NCBI GenBank assembly: GCA_934662505.1
Contig: CAKUKE010000012.1
Location: forward strand, 1 to 64,000
Length of the DNA: 64,000 nt
Reading direction: 5' to 3'
From: an uncultured Clostridia bacterium
GTDB taxonomy: Bacteria; Bacillota; Clostridia; Christensenellales; Aristaeellaceae
Position numbers and translations under genes: made by a program. Of the stretch, positions 40,513-48,373 are shown piece by piece (within the stretch, counting starts at the first letter, position 1; the number at the start of each line of letters is the position of its first letter). The notes beneath the pieces were generated by a model, which was not told the DNA's origin, did no database searches, and saw only the letters and a program-made list of their open reading frames with translations.

Positions 40513-41396
40513 ACTTTGTCATGCCCTCGCACAATCACGGAAAACTTCATCAGATCCCCTTCAGGGCGGCCGATTCCCAGCAGCTCGCCCTGCAAATATA
40601 CCCGTGTGGCGCCGCACAGCGACTCCGCCCCCAGCGCGCGCAGGGGCAGCGCCACGCCGTTCGCCGCCTGTTTGCTCAGGCGGTCAGGAACATCCACACG
40701 CGGAAGATGGGCAAGAGGTGTATCCATGGGCAAAAGCAGCGCAGGCAGACGGTCTTCTTCCCGCGCCGCCTGCAGCGCTTCCAATGTCACGGCGTTTTCA
40801 ATGTGAAAGGCGCCCACCTGCGTGCGCAGCAGAAAACGCATATGAGCCGGGCAGCCCGTCAGCTGACCCAGATCATGGCAAAGGGTGCGGATGTAGGTTC
40901 CGCCGCCGCAGCGTATCCGCATCAGGCAGCCGTCGGTCGTGTCACAAAGCACGTCAATCCCGTGCACCACTGTCCGGCGCGGCTGTGTTTCCACCTGCAC
41001 ACCCTGTCGCGCCAGTTTGTAAAGCGGCTGACCATCTCTTTTCAACGCCGAATAAGCCGGCGGGCACTGATCAATTTCTCCCGTCAGCTTTTCAAGCGCG
41101 GCGCGCAGTGCGTCCTGCGTAGGTCTTCCCCGGCCGCTTTCCACGACAACGCCCTGCGCATCCTGCGTGTCCGTAGCACCGGTAAAGGCCGCTTCTCCGA
41201 TATAGGTCTTTTCCTTTTCGGAAAAATAATCCAGCAGCCGGGTCGCGCGGCCGATCATAACGGGCAGTACTCCGGCCGCCTCCGGATCCAGCGTACCTGC
41301 ATGGCCGACCCGTTCGCCCGTCAACCGCTTCATAAAGGCCACCGCGTTTCCGGAGGACATGCCGGGCGGCTTGAGCAGGTTGATAAAACCGTTCAT
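40509..41396 (-). CDS. truB: tRNA pseudouridine(55) synthase
   Basis: A 295-aa enzyme converting U55 in the T loop of tRNAs. It has LLKPPGMSSGNAV, HAGTLDPEAAGVLPV with catalytic Asp near residue 37, YSALKRDGQPLYKLAR and the C-terminal PUA-like part. Its start follows AGGGGAAAGG, and it overlaps nrnA by 4 nt. The position after rbfA and nrnA is the classical one; ribF, often next, is replaced by a HAD phosphatase here. Confidence 0.96.
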   Translation of the reverse strand: MNGFINLLKPPGMSSGNAVAFMKRLTGERVGHAGTLDPEAAGVLPVMIGRATRLLDYFSEKEKTYIGEAAFTGATDTQDAQGVVVESGRGRPTQDALRAALEKLTGEIDQCPPAYSALKRDGQPLYKLARQGVQVETQPRRTVVHGIDVLCDTTDGCLMRIRCGGGTYIRTLCHDLGQLTGCPAHMRFLLRTQVGAFHIENAVTLEALQAAREEDRLPALLLPMDTPLAHLPRVDVPDRLSKQAANGVALPLRALGAESLCGATRVYLQGELLGIGRPEGDLMKFSVIVRGHDKV

Positions 41397-42379
41397 TGCC
41401 TTTCCCCTATTTGCTGCGTCATGGACTGACGGATGATCTGCTCCGCACGGTCGGATGCCATTTCCGTCCGGCAGCCCGCTGCCAGCACATGCCCGCCGCC
41501 GCCCAGAAGCGCAGCCACATCCGACACGTGGTACGGCGCTACCGCGCGGAAAGAAACCTTGGTAAACCCGGGGGTGCCCGTATCCGCCAGATAGGCCATA
41601 CAGACTCCGGGCAGATTCAGTGCATAATTGACAATACCGTCGCTGTGCTCAGGCAGCGCACCGCAATCCGCATAATCCTGCCGCGTCAGTTTCATGCAGG
41701 CACATGCGCCATCCGCAAAGAAGGTCAGGGTAGACAATGCCCGTCCCAGCAAGCGCACATGAGGCACCGCACGAACCAGATGCACCGCTCTGGACACCCG
41801 GTTCAGATCAAACCCTGTGCGCGCCATGGCGGCGGCGCAGGCAAAAGTCTCCTCGTCCGTATTGGAAAAAGAAAAATTGCCTGTATCCGTGCTGATGGCT
41901 GTATAAATGCAGGCAGCCGTTTTCTGATCCGGCGTCACGTCCAGCGCACGCATCAGCCGCCATACCATGCAGCCGGTGGAGGACGCATCACCGTCCACCT
42001 CGTTCAATTCCGCATAGTCTGGATTCGTCGCATGGTGATCCAGCTGACCGCGGACGCCTGCCGCCCGATAGGCCTTCACGCAGTCGCCCATGCGACTTTC
42101 CTCGGAAATGTCCAGCGCGAGCGCCAGATCGAACCGTTCTTCGCCGAGCGCCTCCGGCCGGATGATCTGAGACGCGCCGGGCAGAAAACCGTACTTTTCC
42201 GGCACCCCGTCATGACTGACCAGCGTCACCTGCTTGCCCAGTCCCGCCATGATGCGTCCGCATGCCAGCAAGGAACCGATCGCATCCCCGTCCGGCAAAA
42301 TATGGGTGCACATGAGAATGCTGTTCGCACTTTTCAGTGCGGACAGCAATGCCTGATTATGAATGGGTTTCATCGTCAT
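41393..42379 (-). CDS. nrnA: Bifunctional oligoribonuclease/PAP phosphatase NrnA
   Basis: A 328-aa DHH/DHHA1 phosphoesterase that degrades nano-RNA (and often c-di-AMP products or pAp). Motifs are THILPDGDAIGS, LALDISE, QLDHHATN (DHH signature) and the C-terminal GGGGHVLAAG. Start ATG 42379 follows AGGGGAAAA inside the 3' end of rbfA, which it overlaps by 23 nt. Confidence 0.95.
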   Translation of the reverse strand: MTMKPIHNQALLSALKSANSILMCTHILPDGDAIGSLLACGRIMAGLGKQVTLVSHDGVPEKYGFLPGASQIIRPEALGEERFDLALALDISEESRMGDCVKAYRAAGVRGQLDHHATNPDYAELNEVDGDASSTGCMVWRLMRALDVTPDQKTAACIYTAISTDTGNFSFSNTDEETFACAAAMARTGFDLNRVSRAVHLVRAVPHVRLLGRALSTLTFFADGACACMKLTRQDYADCGALPEHSDGIVNYALNLPGVCMAYLADTGTPGFTKVSFRAVAPYHVSDVAALLGGGGHVLAAGCRTEMASDRAEQIIRQSMTQQIGERQ

Positions 42380-42725
42380 GATTTTCCCCTGTATCAATTT
42401 CGCTGAGAACCTGTGCGATATGCGCGCCGTAGGCGATGTTCTGATCGCGCACGAAAATCAATTCCGGCGTATAACGCAGCTGGCACCGCAGTCCCAGCTC
42501 ATGCCGAATGAACCCGGCCGCATTTTTCAGCGCCTTCATCATCCCGTCGGCCTTTTCATCCTCCAGAATGCTGACATACACCTTGGCATATCGCAGGTCA
42601 CGGGTCACGTCGGCGCGGGTCACGCAGTAGGTGCCGCTGATCCGGGGATCATTCATCTCCCGGATCACGGCATCCACCGCATGACGCACTTCTTCGGATA
42701 TTCTGTCGATTCGGAAACTGGCCAT
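42357..42725 (-). CDS. rbfA: Ribosome-binding factor A
   Basis: A 122-aa KH-like protein that assists 30S maturation and cold adaptation. Family features are RIDRISEEVRHAVDAVIREMNDPRI and LRYAKVYVSIL, with LRYTPELIFVRD near the end. It follows infB by 2 nt, with GAGGAG as SD. A short acidic tail (ENHDDETHS) overlaps the nrnA start. Confidence 0.96.
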   Translation of the reverse strand: MASFRIDRISEEVRHAVDAVIREMNDPRISGTYCVTRADVTRDLRYAKVYVSILEDEKADGMMKALKNAAGFIRHELGLRCQLRYTPELIFVRDQNIAYGAHIAQVLSEIDTGENHDDETHS

Positions 42726-42727
42726 GC

Positions 42728-45619
42728 TTACTCCTCAACCTGCTCCATCACGAAGCATTCGATGACGTCGTTTTCCTTGATATCGCTGTAGTTCTCCAGA
42801 CCGATACCGCACTCATAGCCCTGACTGACTTCACGCACGTCGTCCTTGAAACGGCGCAGCGAAGACAACTTGCCCTCGTAGATGACCACATTGTCCCGCA
42901 GCAGGCGCACGCTGGCGTTGCGCTGCACCTTGCCGTCGGTCACATAGGAACCGGCAATGGTGCCGGCACCCGTCACCTTGAACACGTTGCGTACCTGCGC
43001 GTGACCGAGGATGTTTTCCTTGAGCACAGGCTCCAGCATACCCTTCATGGCCTTTTCAATGTCCTCAATGGCCTGATAGATGATACGGTACAACCGGATG
43101 TCCACTTCTTCCTTTTCTGCCGCGTCGCGGGCGGTCGCATCAGGACGGATATTGAAGCCGATGATGATGGCGCCGAAGGCGGAAGCCAGGTTGACGTCGT
43201 CCTTAGTGATGGCACCCACCGCGCTGTGGAGCACATGGATCTTCACCTGATCGTTGGACAGCTTCTCCAGCGCCTGCTTGACCGCTTCCACAGAGCCCTG
43301 CACATCCGCCTTGACGATCAGGTTCAGGGTCTGCACCTTGCCCTCGCTCATGTTGGCAAACAGGTTATCCAGCGACACCTTCGTAGTCGCGGTGCGCGCT
43401 GCCTTGAGCTTTTCACGGCGCTCCTGCGCCACCATGCGGCTCAGCTTGTCGTCCTCCACCGCGGTCATTTCATCGCCTGCCAGCGGCACTTCGTCAAAGC
43501 CGGAGATTTCCACAGGCGTGGAAGGTCCGGCAGACTGCACACGCTCGCCCCGGTCGTTGACCATGGCGCGGACACGGCCGGAAGCCATACCGGCTACAAT
43601 GTTGTCACCGGTGTGCAGGGTACCGTTCTGCAAAAGCACGGTGGCCAGCGGGCCGCGCGCCTTGTCCAGCTTGGCCTCGATGATGACGCCCTGCGCCATA
43701 CGGTTGGGATTGGCGCGCAGCTGAAGCATATCCGCCTGCAGCAGGATCATCTCCAGCAGATTATCCACGCCTTCGCCGGTCAGGGCGCTCACGGGCACCA
43801 TAATGGTATCGCCGCCCCACTCCTCGGGCACCAGATCGTACTTGGTCAGATCCTGCTTGATACGCTCAGGGTCAGCGCCGGGCTTATCCATTTTATTGAT
43901 GGCGACCACAATGGGCACACCCGCCGCCTTGGCGTGGTTGATGCTCTCCACGGTCTGGGGCATTACGCCGTCGTCCGCAGCCACCACCAGTACGGCGATG
44001 TCCGTCGCCTGCGTGCCGCGCATACGCATGGCCGTAAAGGCTTCGTGACCTGGGGTATCCAGGAAGGTGATCTGACGGCCGTTCAGCTTGACGGTGTAGG
44101 CACCGATGTGCTGGGTGATGCCGCCCGCTTCCGTGGAGGTGACGTGCGCCTTGCGGATATAGTCCAGCAGGGACGTTTTGCCGTGGTCGACGTGACCCAT
44201 GATGGTAATGACGGGAGGACGGGGCTTGAGATCCTCTTCTTTATCCTCCACATTCGCATCGGACAGCACGTCTTCCGCCGTCTTGTCCAGCTTCTTTTCC
44301 AGCGTCACTTCAAATTCGGAGCACACGAGGGACGCGGTATCAAAGTCCAGTTCGGAATTGATATTGGCCATTATGCCCAGCATGAGCAGTTTTTTCAGAA
44401 TTTCACCTGCGGGCTTGCCGATGCGCTCGGTCAGATCCTTTACCGTAATGGTATCCGCCGTCATGTAGGCCTTTTCGATCTTGATGGGCGCCATCATCTG
44501 CTGAGCAGAGGGCTTCTTGGCACGGGCACGCTTGCCGCCGCGCACCGTCTCATCGTCATAACCGTTAAAGCTTTCCTTCACCAGCTGCTTGCGGTTCTTG
44601 GCCACATGCTCCGGGTCGTGCTGACGGATGTACTGTTTTTTATTGGGGTCATAATTGCTGACCCGCTCCTTCTCCACCACAGGCGCAAGCTCCGCCGCCT
44701 TTGGACGGCCGCCGCCGAAACCGCCCTGAGGACGAGCACCGGCAGGACGGGCGCCGCCCATGCCGCCGCCCTGAGGACGGGGCGCACCGGCAGCACCGGC
44801 AGGACGACCGTAGGGACCGGCAGGACGGGCGCCGTTGTTGAAAGGTTGACCGTTCGCGGGACGGCCGTAGGGGCCGGCGGGACGGGCGCCGTTGTTGAAG
44901 GACTGACCGTTCGCGGGACGGCCGTAGGGGCCGGCGGGACGGGCGCCGTTGTTGAAGGGCTGACCGTTCGCAGGACGACCATAAGGGCCGTTCTGGTTGA
45001 CAGGACGGGCGCCGCCCTGCTGCGGATTGGCAGGACGACCGTAAGACCCTGTCTGATTGACGGGTCGTGCAGGCGGCACTGCGCCGCCGTTCCGCTGCGG
45101 CTGTGCAGCGGCGGGGCGCTGAACGGGACGCGCCGCAGGTTTCTGCTCCTGCGCAGGCGTTTCCGCCGGCTTTGTCTCAGCTTCTGCTTTCGGCTTAGCC
45201 TTGATTTCGACGGGTTCAGCGGCTTCTTTGGCCTCGGCTGCAGGTTTCTCCGCCTTTTGGGCAGCATTTTCTGCCTTAACAGGCGCGCTTTCCTTGGCAG
45301 CCGTCGCCTGCTCCGCCTGAGCCGCCGGTTTTTCCGTTTTCTTTTCTTCTGCCGCAGCAGGCTTTGCTTCCGGCGCGCTCTGTTCTTCCTCGTCCGGCAT
45401 GATCCATGCTTTGGCATGCTGCTGGGACAAAAGCTGCGCTTCTTCCTGACGCTTTTTGTCCCGCTGCTCGTCTGCCGCGCGCTGGAACTGCGCTTCCTGC
45501 TTACGCAAAGACTGCAGCACGCTGTCGATATTCCGCTTGATACGCGCTGCTTCCCCCAGAATTACCTCGGACTGCTGGTTGATCTCTTTTGTGGCTTCCG
45601 CCAGTTTCGGCCTGGTCAT
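42728..45619 (-). CDS. infB: Translation initiation factor IF-2
   Basis: A 963-aa GTPase that brings initiator tRNA to the 30S subunit. Residues 1-100 are a charged coiled-coil; 100-330 is an Ala/Pro/Glu-rich then Asn/Gly/Pro/Arg-rich low-complexity segment with 19-aa tandem repeats. The core follows: IF2-N (KVSLTI-like, TITVKDLTERIG), G1 GHVDHGKT, DTPGHEAF (G3), NKMDKPGA (G4), then domains II-IV. It overlaps ylxQ by 4 nt. The enlarged linker is lineage-specific, while the catalytic part is normal. Confidence 0.97.
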   Translation of the reverse strand: MTRPKLAEATKEINQQSEVILGEAARIKRNIDSVLQSLRKQEAQFQRAADEQRDKKRQEEAQLLSQQHAKAWIMPDEEEQSAPEAKPAAAEEKKTEKPAAQAEQATAAKESAPVKAENAAQKAEKPAAEAKEAAEPVEIKAKPKAEAETKPAETPAQEQKPAARPVQRPAAAQPQRNGGAVPPARPVNQTGSYGRPANPQQGGARPVNQNGPYGRPANGQPFNNGARPAGPYGRPANGQSFNNGARPAGPYGRPANGQPFNNGARPAGPYGRPAGAAGAPRPQGGGMGGARPAGARPQGGFGGGRPKAAELAPVVEKERVSNYDPNKKQYIRQHDPEHVAKNRKQLVKESFNGYDDETVRGGKRARAKKPSAQQMMAPIKIEKAYMTADTITVKDLTERIGKPAGEILKKLLMLGIMANINSELDFDTASLVCSEFEVTLEKKLDKTAEDVLSDANVEDKEEDLKPRPPVITIMGHVDHGKTSLLDYIRKAHVTSTEAGGITQHIGAYTVKLNGRQITFLDTPGHEAFTAMRMRGTQATDIAVLVVAADDGVMPQTVESINHAKAAGVPIVVAINKMDKPGADPERIKQDLTKYDLVPEEWGGDTIMVPVSALTGEGVDNLLEMILLQADMLQLRANPNRMAQGVIIEAKLDKARGPLATVLLQNGTLHTGDNIVAGMASGRVRAMVNDRGERVQSAGPSTPVEISGFDEVPLAGDEMTAVEDDKLSRMVAQERREKLKAARTATTKVSLDNLFANMSEGKVQTLNLIVKADVQGSVEAVKQALEKLSNDQVKIHVLHSAVGAITKDDVNLASAFGAIIIGFNIRPDATARDAAEKEEVDIRLYRIIYQAIEDIEKAMKGMLEPVLKENILGHAQVRNVFKVTGAGTIAGSYVTDGKVQRNASVRLLRDNVVIYEGKLSSLRRFKDDVREVSQGYECGIGLENYSDIKENDVIECFVMEQVEE
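44816..44986 (-). repeat. Three tandem 57-bp repeats in infB
   Basis: Units at 44816-44872, 44873-44929 and 44930-44986 are almost identical and encode AGPYGRPANGQ(P/S)FNNGARP three times. Partial copies flank them on the 45000 side. The repeat is in frame and likely variable in number between strains. Confidence 0.9.
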
Positions 45620-45978
45620 TTACCGCTTGCACCCCCGCGCTCTGCGAATTGATTTTGATCTATATTATCGGTTTGAACCTGGGCATCCATCAAACGCCGC
45701 ATCTGTTCGCACAACCCTCCAGGGGCTACGGCGGCGGCGAAGCGTCCTTCTTTGCCGCAGGACTGGTCGATCCACCCCTCCGGCAGGAGAAAGCAGGGAA
45801 CCCTGCGGTAGGCGCACGCATCTCGAATTTTCTTCCGGGTGTTTTCCGAAGCGCCCTCGTCCAGAAGCACCAGCGCGGCGCGCCCGGCTTTCACGGCGTC
45901 CAGCGTCATGGCAGCGCCCGGCGTCATCTGACCGGCACGCAGCGCCAGCCCCATCAGTCCGCGCATTTTTTCATTCAT
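45616..45978 (-). CDS. ylxQ: L7Ae-family ribosomal-like protein YlxQ
   Basis: A 120-aa protein with the L7Ae/L30e RNA-binding fold: GLMGLALRAGQMTPGAAMTLDAVKAGRAALVLLDEGASENTRKKI. It probably binds kink-turn RNA and is conserved between rnpM and infB in Firmicutes. A C-terminal extension of 25 residues (DAQVQTDNIDQNQF) is not part of the core fold. It starts 3 nt after rnpM and overlaps infB by 4 nt. Confidence 0.9.
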   Translation of the reverse strand: MNEKMRGLMGLALRAGQMTPGAAMTLDAVKAGRAALVLLDEGASENTRKKIRDACAYRRVPCFLLPEGWIDQSCGKEGRFAAAVAPGGLCEQMRRLMDAQVQTDNIDQNQFAERGGASGK

Positions 45979-45981
45979 GCG

Positions 45982-46251
45982 TTACTTGAGCGCCTCCAGT
46001 TCGCGTGTCAGCTGCTGCTTTACCTCATCCCCGATCGGCGCTTCGAAGGCGCGCTCCAGTTGACGCTGACGCAGCGCTTTTTCCATACACTGGGCATTTT
46101 TGCACAGATACGCGCCTCGTCCCGGCTTGCGGCCGGTCACATCGATGGAAACGGAACCGTCCGGCCCGTGCACTACGCGCAGCAGCTCCTTCTTCGGCTT
46201 CATTTCACGACAGCCCACGCACATGCGCATCGGCAACTTTTTTTCCTTCAT
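45982..46251 (-). CDS. rnpM: YlxR/RNase P modulator RnpM
   Basis: An 89-aa DUF448 protein with MRMCVGCREMKPKKELLRVV and GRKPGRGAYLCKNAQCMEKAL, the two conserved Cys/Arg regions. In B. subtilis the YlxR homologue binds RNase P RNA and modulates its activity, and also affects transcription. The SD is GGAGGG. It lies between nusA and ylxQ as usual. Confidence 0.93.
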   Translation of the reverse strand: MKEKKLPMRMCVGCREMKPKKELLRVVHGPDGSVSIDVTGRKPGRGAYLCKNAQCMEKALRQRQLERAFEAPIGDEVKQQLTRELEALK

Positions 46252-46266
46252 ACACCCTCCGGGGTC

Positions 46267-47460
46267 TTATTCAATATCGTCGTCCTCGATGGGAGGCATG
46301 TAGTCTTCCTCATCGTCGGCGATGACGCTGCCCCGCGGCTCCCCGATACCCACGCCGGACTGGCGCATCAGCTCGTTGACCTGCGTCTGAGATTTGATGT
46401 CGATCTTCCAGCCCGTCAGACGGGCGGCAAGACGGGCATTCTGCCCTTCCTTGCCGATGGCCAGCGACAGTTGATTGTCCGGCACCACGACGCGGCAGAT
46501 CTTCTCATTGTCGGAAATGAACACGCTGATCACATGGGCAGGGTTCAGCGCGTTCGCCACAAATTCAGCGGGGTCTTCCGACCATTTGATGATGTCGATC
46601 TTTTCGTTTTTGAGCTCGGATACCACCTTGTCCACGCGGCTGCCGCGGGGACCCACGCAGGCGCCCACCGGGTCGATGGTCACATCGCTGGAGGCCACGG
46701 CCATCTTGGTGCGGCTGCCGGCCTCGCGGGCAATGGACTTGATCTGCACCACGCCGGAAGCGATTTCGGGCACTTCCATTTCAAACAGGCGCTTGACCAG
46801 CCCCGGATGAATACGGCTGACGGACACCTGCGGCACGGTGCGGGAAACATCGCGGCCGGCACGGTGCACCTGCAGGACGTACACCTTGATGTGATCGCCG
46901 GGACGGTATTCTTCGCCGGGCATGAATTCGCTGCTTTCCAGCACACCCTCGGTGCGCCCCAGGTCAACATACACCGCCTTGGCGTCCACCCGTTCCACAA
47001 TACCGGTCAGAATCTCGTTTTCCTTTTCAATGTACTCGTCGTAGATCTTGCCCCGCTCGGCATCGCGCAGCCGCTGGGTGATCACCTGCTTGGCCGTTTG
47101 GGCGGCCACACGGCCGAAGTCCTTGGGGGTCACGTCGATCTCCACGATATCGCCCAGCTGATAATTGGGCGACATGGCCTGCGCCTCCGCCAGAGAAATC
47201 TGCTGGCTGTCGTCCTCCACCTCCTCGGACACGACCTTGCGGGCAAACACCTGCACGTCGTGCTCCCGGGTGACGGACACGGAGAGGTTCATGTTCGCGC
47301 CCTGACGGACGTACTTGCGGTACGCTGCCTTGCAGCCTTCCTCCACAGCCTCCAGAATCAGATCCACGCTGATGTCCTTGGCCTTGGCCAGACCCTCAAT
47401 GGCGTCCACAATTTCGGACCTGCGGGGTGCGTTTTTGTTTTCGTCTGCTTTCTTTCTCAT
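46267..47460 (-). CDS. nusA: Transcription termination/antitermination factor NusA
   Basis: A 397-aa protein: NusA N-terminal domain (EIVDAIEGLAKAKDISVDLILEAVEEG), S1 domain (EILTGIVERVDAKAVYVDLG), KH1 and KH2 (VDPVGACVGPRGSRV-like and LAIGKEGQNARLAARL). It has a short acidic end (IADDEEDYMPPIEDDDIE) and lacks the C-terminal acidic repeats of E. coli, as in other Firmicutes. ATG 47460 follows AGGGTGG; a GTG 12 nt upstream is less likely. It follows rimP by 22 nt. Confidence 0.96.
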   Translation of the reverse strand: MRKKADENKNAPRRSEIVDAIEGLAKAKDISVDLILEAVEEGCKAAYRKYVRQGANMNLSVSVTREHDVQVFARKVVSEEVEDDSQQISLAEAQAMSPNYQLGDIVEIDVTPKDFGRVAAQTAKQVITQRLRDAERGKIYDEYIEKENEILTGIVERVDAKAVYVDLGRTEGVLESSEFMPGEEYRPGDHIKVYVLQVHRAGRDVSRTVPQVSVSRIHPGLVKRLFEMEVPEIASGVVQIKSIAREAGSRTKMAVASSDVTIDPVGACVGPRGSRVDKVVSELKNEKIDIIKWSEDPAEFVANALNPAHVISVFISDNEKICRVVVPDNQLSLAIGKEGQNARLAARLTGWKIDIKSQTQVNELMRQSGVGIGEPRGSVIADDEEDYMPPIEDDDIE

Positions 47461-47482
47461 TTTCTTTTCCACCCTAACTAAC

Positions 47483-47989
47483 TTATTCGTCGTCGATAAT
47501 ATCCTGCACCTGAACGTCGCTGTTTTCGTCCAGACCGCTCAAATCGGGCACCAGACGCACCTGCGCCACGTCCCGCCGTGCAAACTGCTTTTCCTGACCG
47601 CTTATCAGGATGACCACCTGCTTTTCATCCATCGCCTGCAGCGCGCCCTGAAAGACCTTCGCCCCGTCCTGCGCCCTGTAAAGCTTGACATCCACCGTCA
47701 GGCCGATGGACTTTTCCACGTCCCGGCGGGTCTTGATGGGACGGTCGATTCCCGGTGAGCAGACCTCCATGAAATCGTAATCCACATCGTCCAGCTTGGG
47801 CTGCACCGCACGGTGAAAGCGCTCGCAGTCGTCCAGTGAAACGCCGCCCTCTTTATCGATGTAGATACGCAGATACTGACCGGTAGGCTCTTTTTCCATC
47901 AAGGCGTCGCACAGCTCGTATCCCATGTCGAGGGCGGCCTTTTCGCATACCGCCGTCACCGTCTCCATGCCGTTCTGTTTTCTGGGCAT
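47483..47989 (-). CDS. rimP: Ribosome maturation factor RimP
   Basis: A 168-aa protein needed for 30S assembly. Family marks are YELCDALMEKEPTGQYLRIYIDKEGGVSLDDCERFHRAV and MEVCSPGIDRPI, followed by the SH3-like C-terminal domain (KQVVILISGQEKQF). AAAGGAG precedes the ATG. It is the first gene of the rimP-nusA-rnpM-ylxQ-infB-rbfA-nrnA-truB operon, behind a long structured leader. Confidence 0.95.
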   Translation of the reverse strand: MPRKQNGMETVTAVCEKAALDMGYELCDALMEKEPTGQYLRIYIDKEGGVSLDDCERFHRAVQPKLDDVDYDFMEVCSPGIDRPIKTRRDVEKSIGLTVDVKLYRAQDGAKVFQGALQAMDEKQVVILISGQEKQFARRDVAQVRLVPDLSGLDENSDVQVQDIIDDE

Positions 47990-48009
47990 TTTCTGGCTCC
48001 TTTATCATT

Positions 48010-48131
48010 CGGGGCTCATTTGCCCCGCAGAAAAGTATATAAAAGAGCGGAAGCTACCGCACGGACATACGGCGCAGCCAAAGGAACCGCCCTTCGCCCC
48101 GCCGGATCTGCCATGCAGCTTCCACTCTTTT
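48010..48131 (-). promoter_or_regulatory. Structured 5' leader of the rimP-nusA-infB operon
   Basis: The 384-bp stretch between rimP and polC holds no gene. Minus-strand RNA from here can form a long imperfect stem in which 48041-48064 pairs with 48111-48131 (AAAAGAG/CTCTTTT, GGAAGCT/AGCTTCC, GCATGG/CCGTGC), ending in a T-rich tract (CTCTTTTATATACTTTT) like an intrinsic terminator. A second hairpin, CGGGGC-AAATGA-GCCCCG (48010-48027), stands directly before the rimP SD. It may be an attenuator or protein-binding site for feedback by NusA or ribosomal factors. Confidence 0.5.
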
Positions 48132-48281
48132 AATAACCCTTCTTTCTTCACACGTTCATTGCGCCCGCCCCGCAAAACGACCGACTGCCGACCCGACCGG
48201 CACGGTACCCGTCTGCTGCGGCCAGTGCGCAAATGAAGGAAAACACATCGAAAGAAAACCCAAACACGGATTTCCAGACAT

Positions 48282-48310
48282 ATTATACCATACCGTCAGC
48301 CTGTTTACAA
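48282..48310 (-). promoter_or_regulatory. Promoter of the rimP-nusA-infB operon
   Basis: On the minus strand TTGTAA (48305-48310) and TATAAT (48282-48287) are 17 nt apart, giving a leader of about 285 nt before rimP. Confidence 0.7.
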
Positions 48311-48373
48311 GCGGGTTCATCAGCTTTTTTTCCGCATTCCCGCTTTTTTCAGGCGGTTTGCTTCAAGGAACGG

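Noticed and set aside
44816..44986. CRISPR-like repeats
   Set aside because: The repeats are contiguous, 57 bp long, in frame inside infB and without spacers; no CRISPR array or cas gene was seen in the window.
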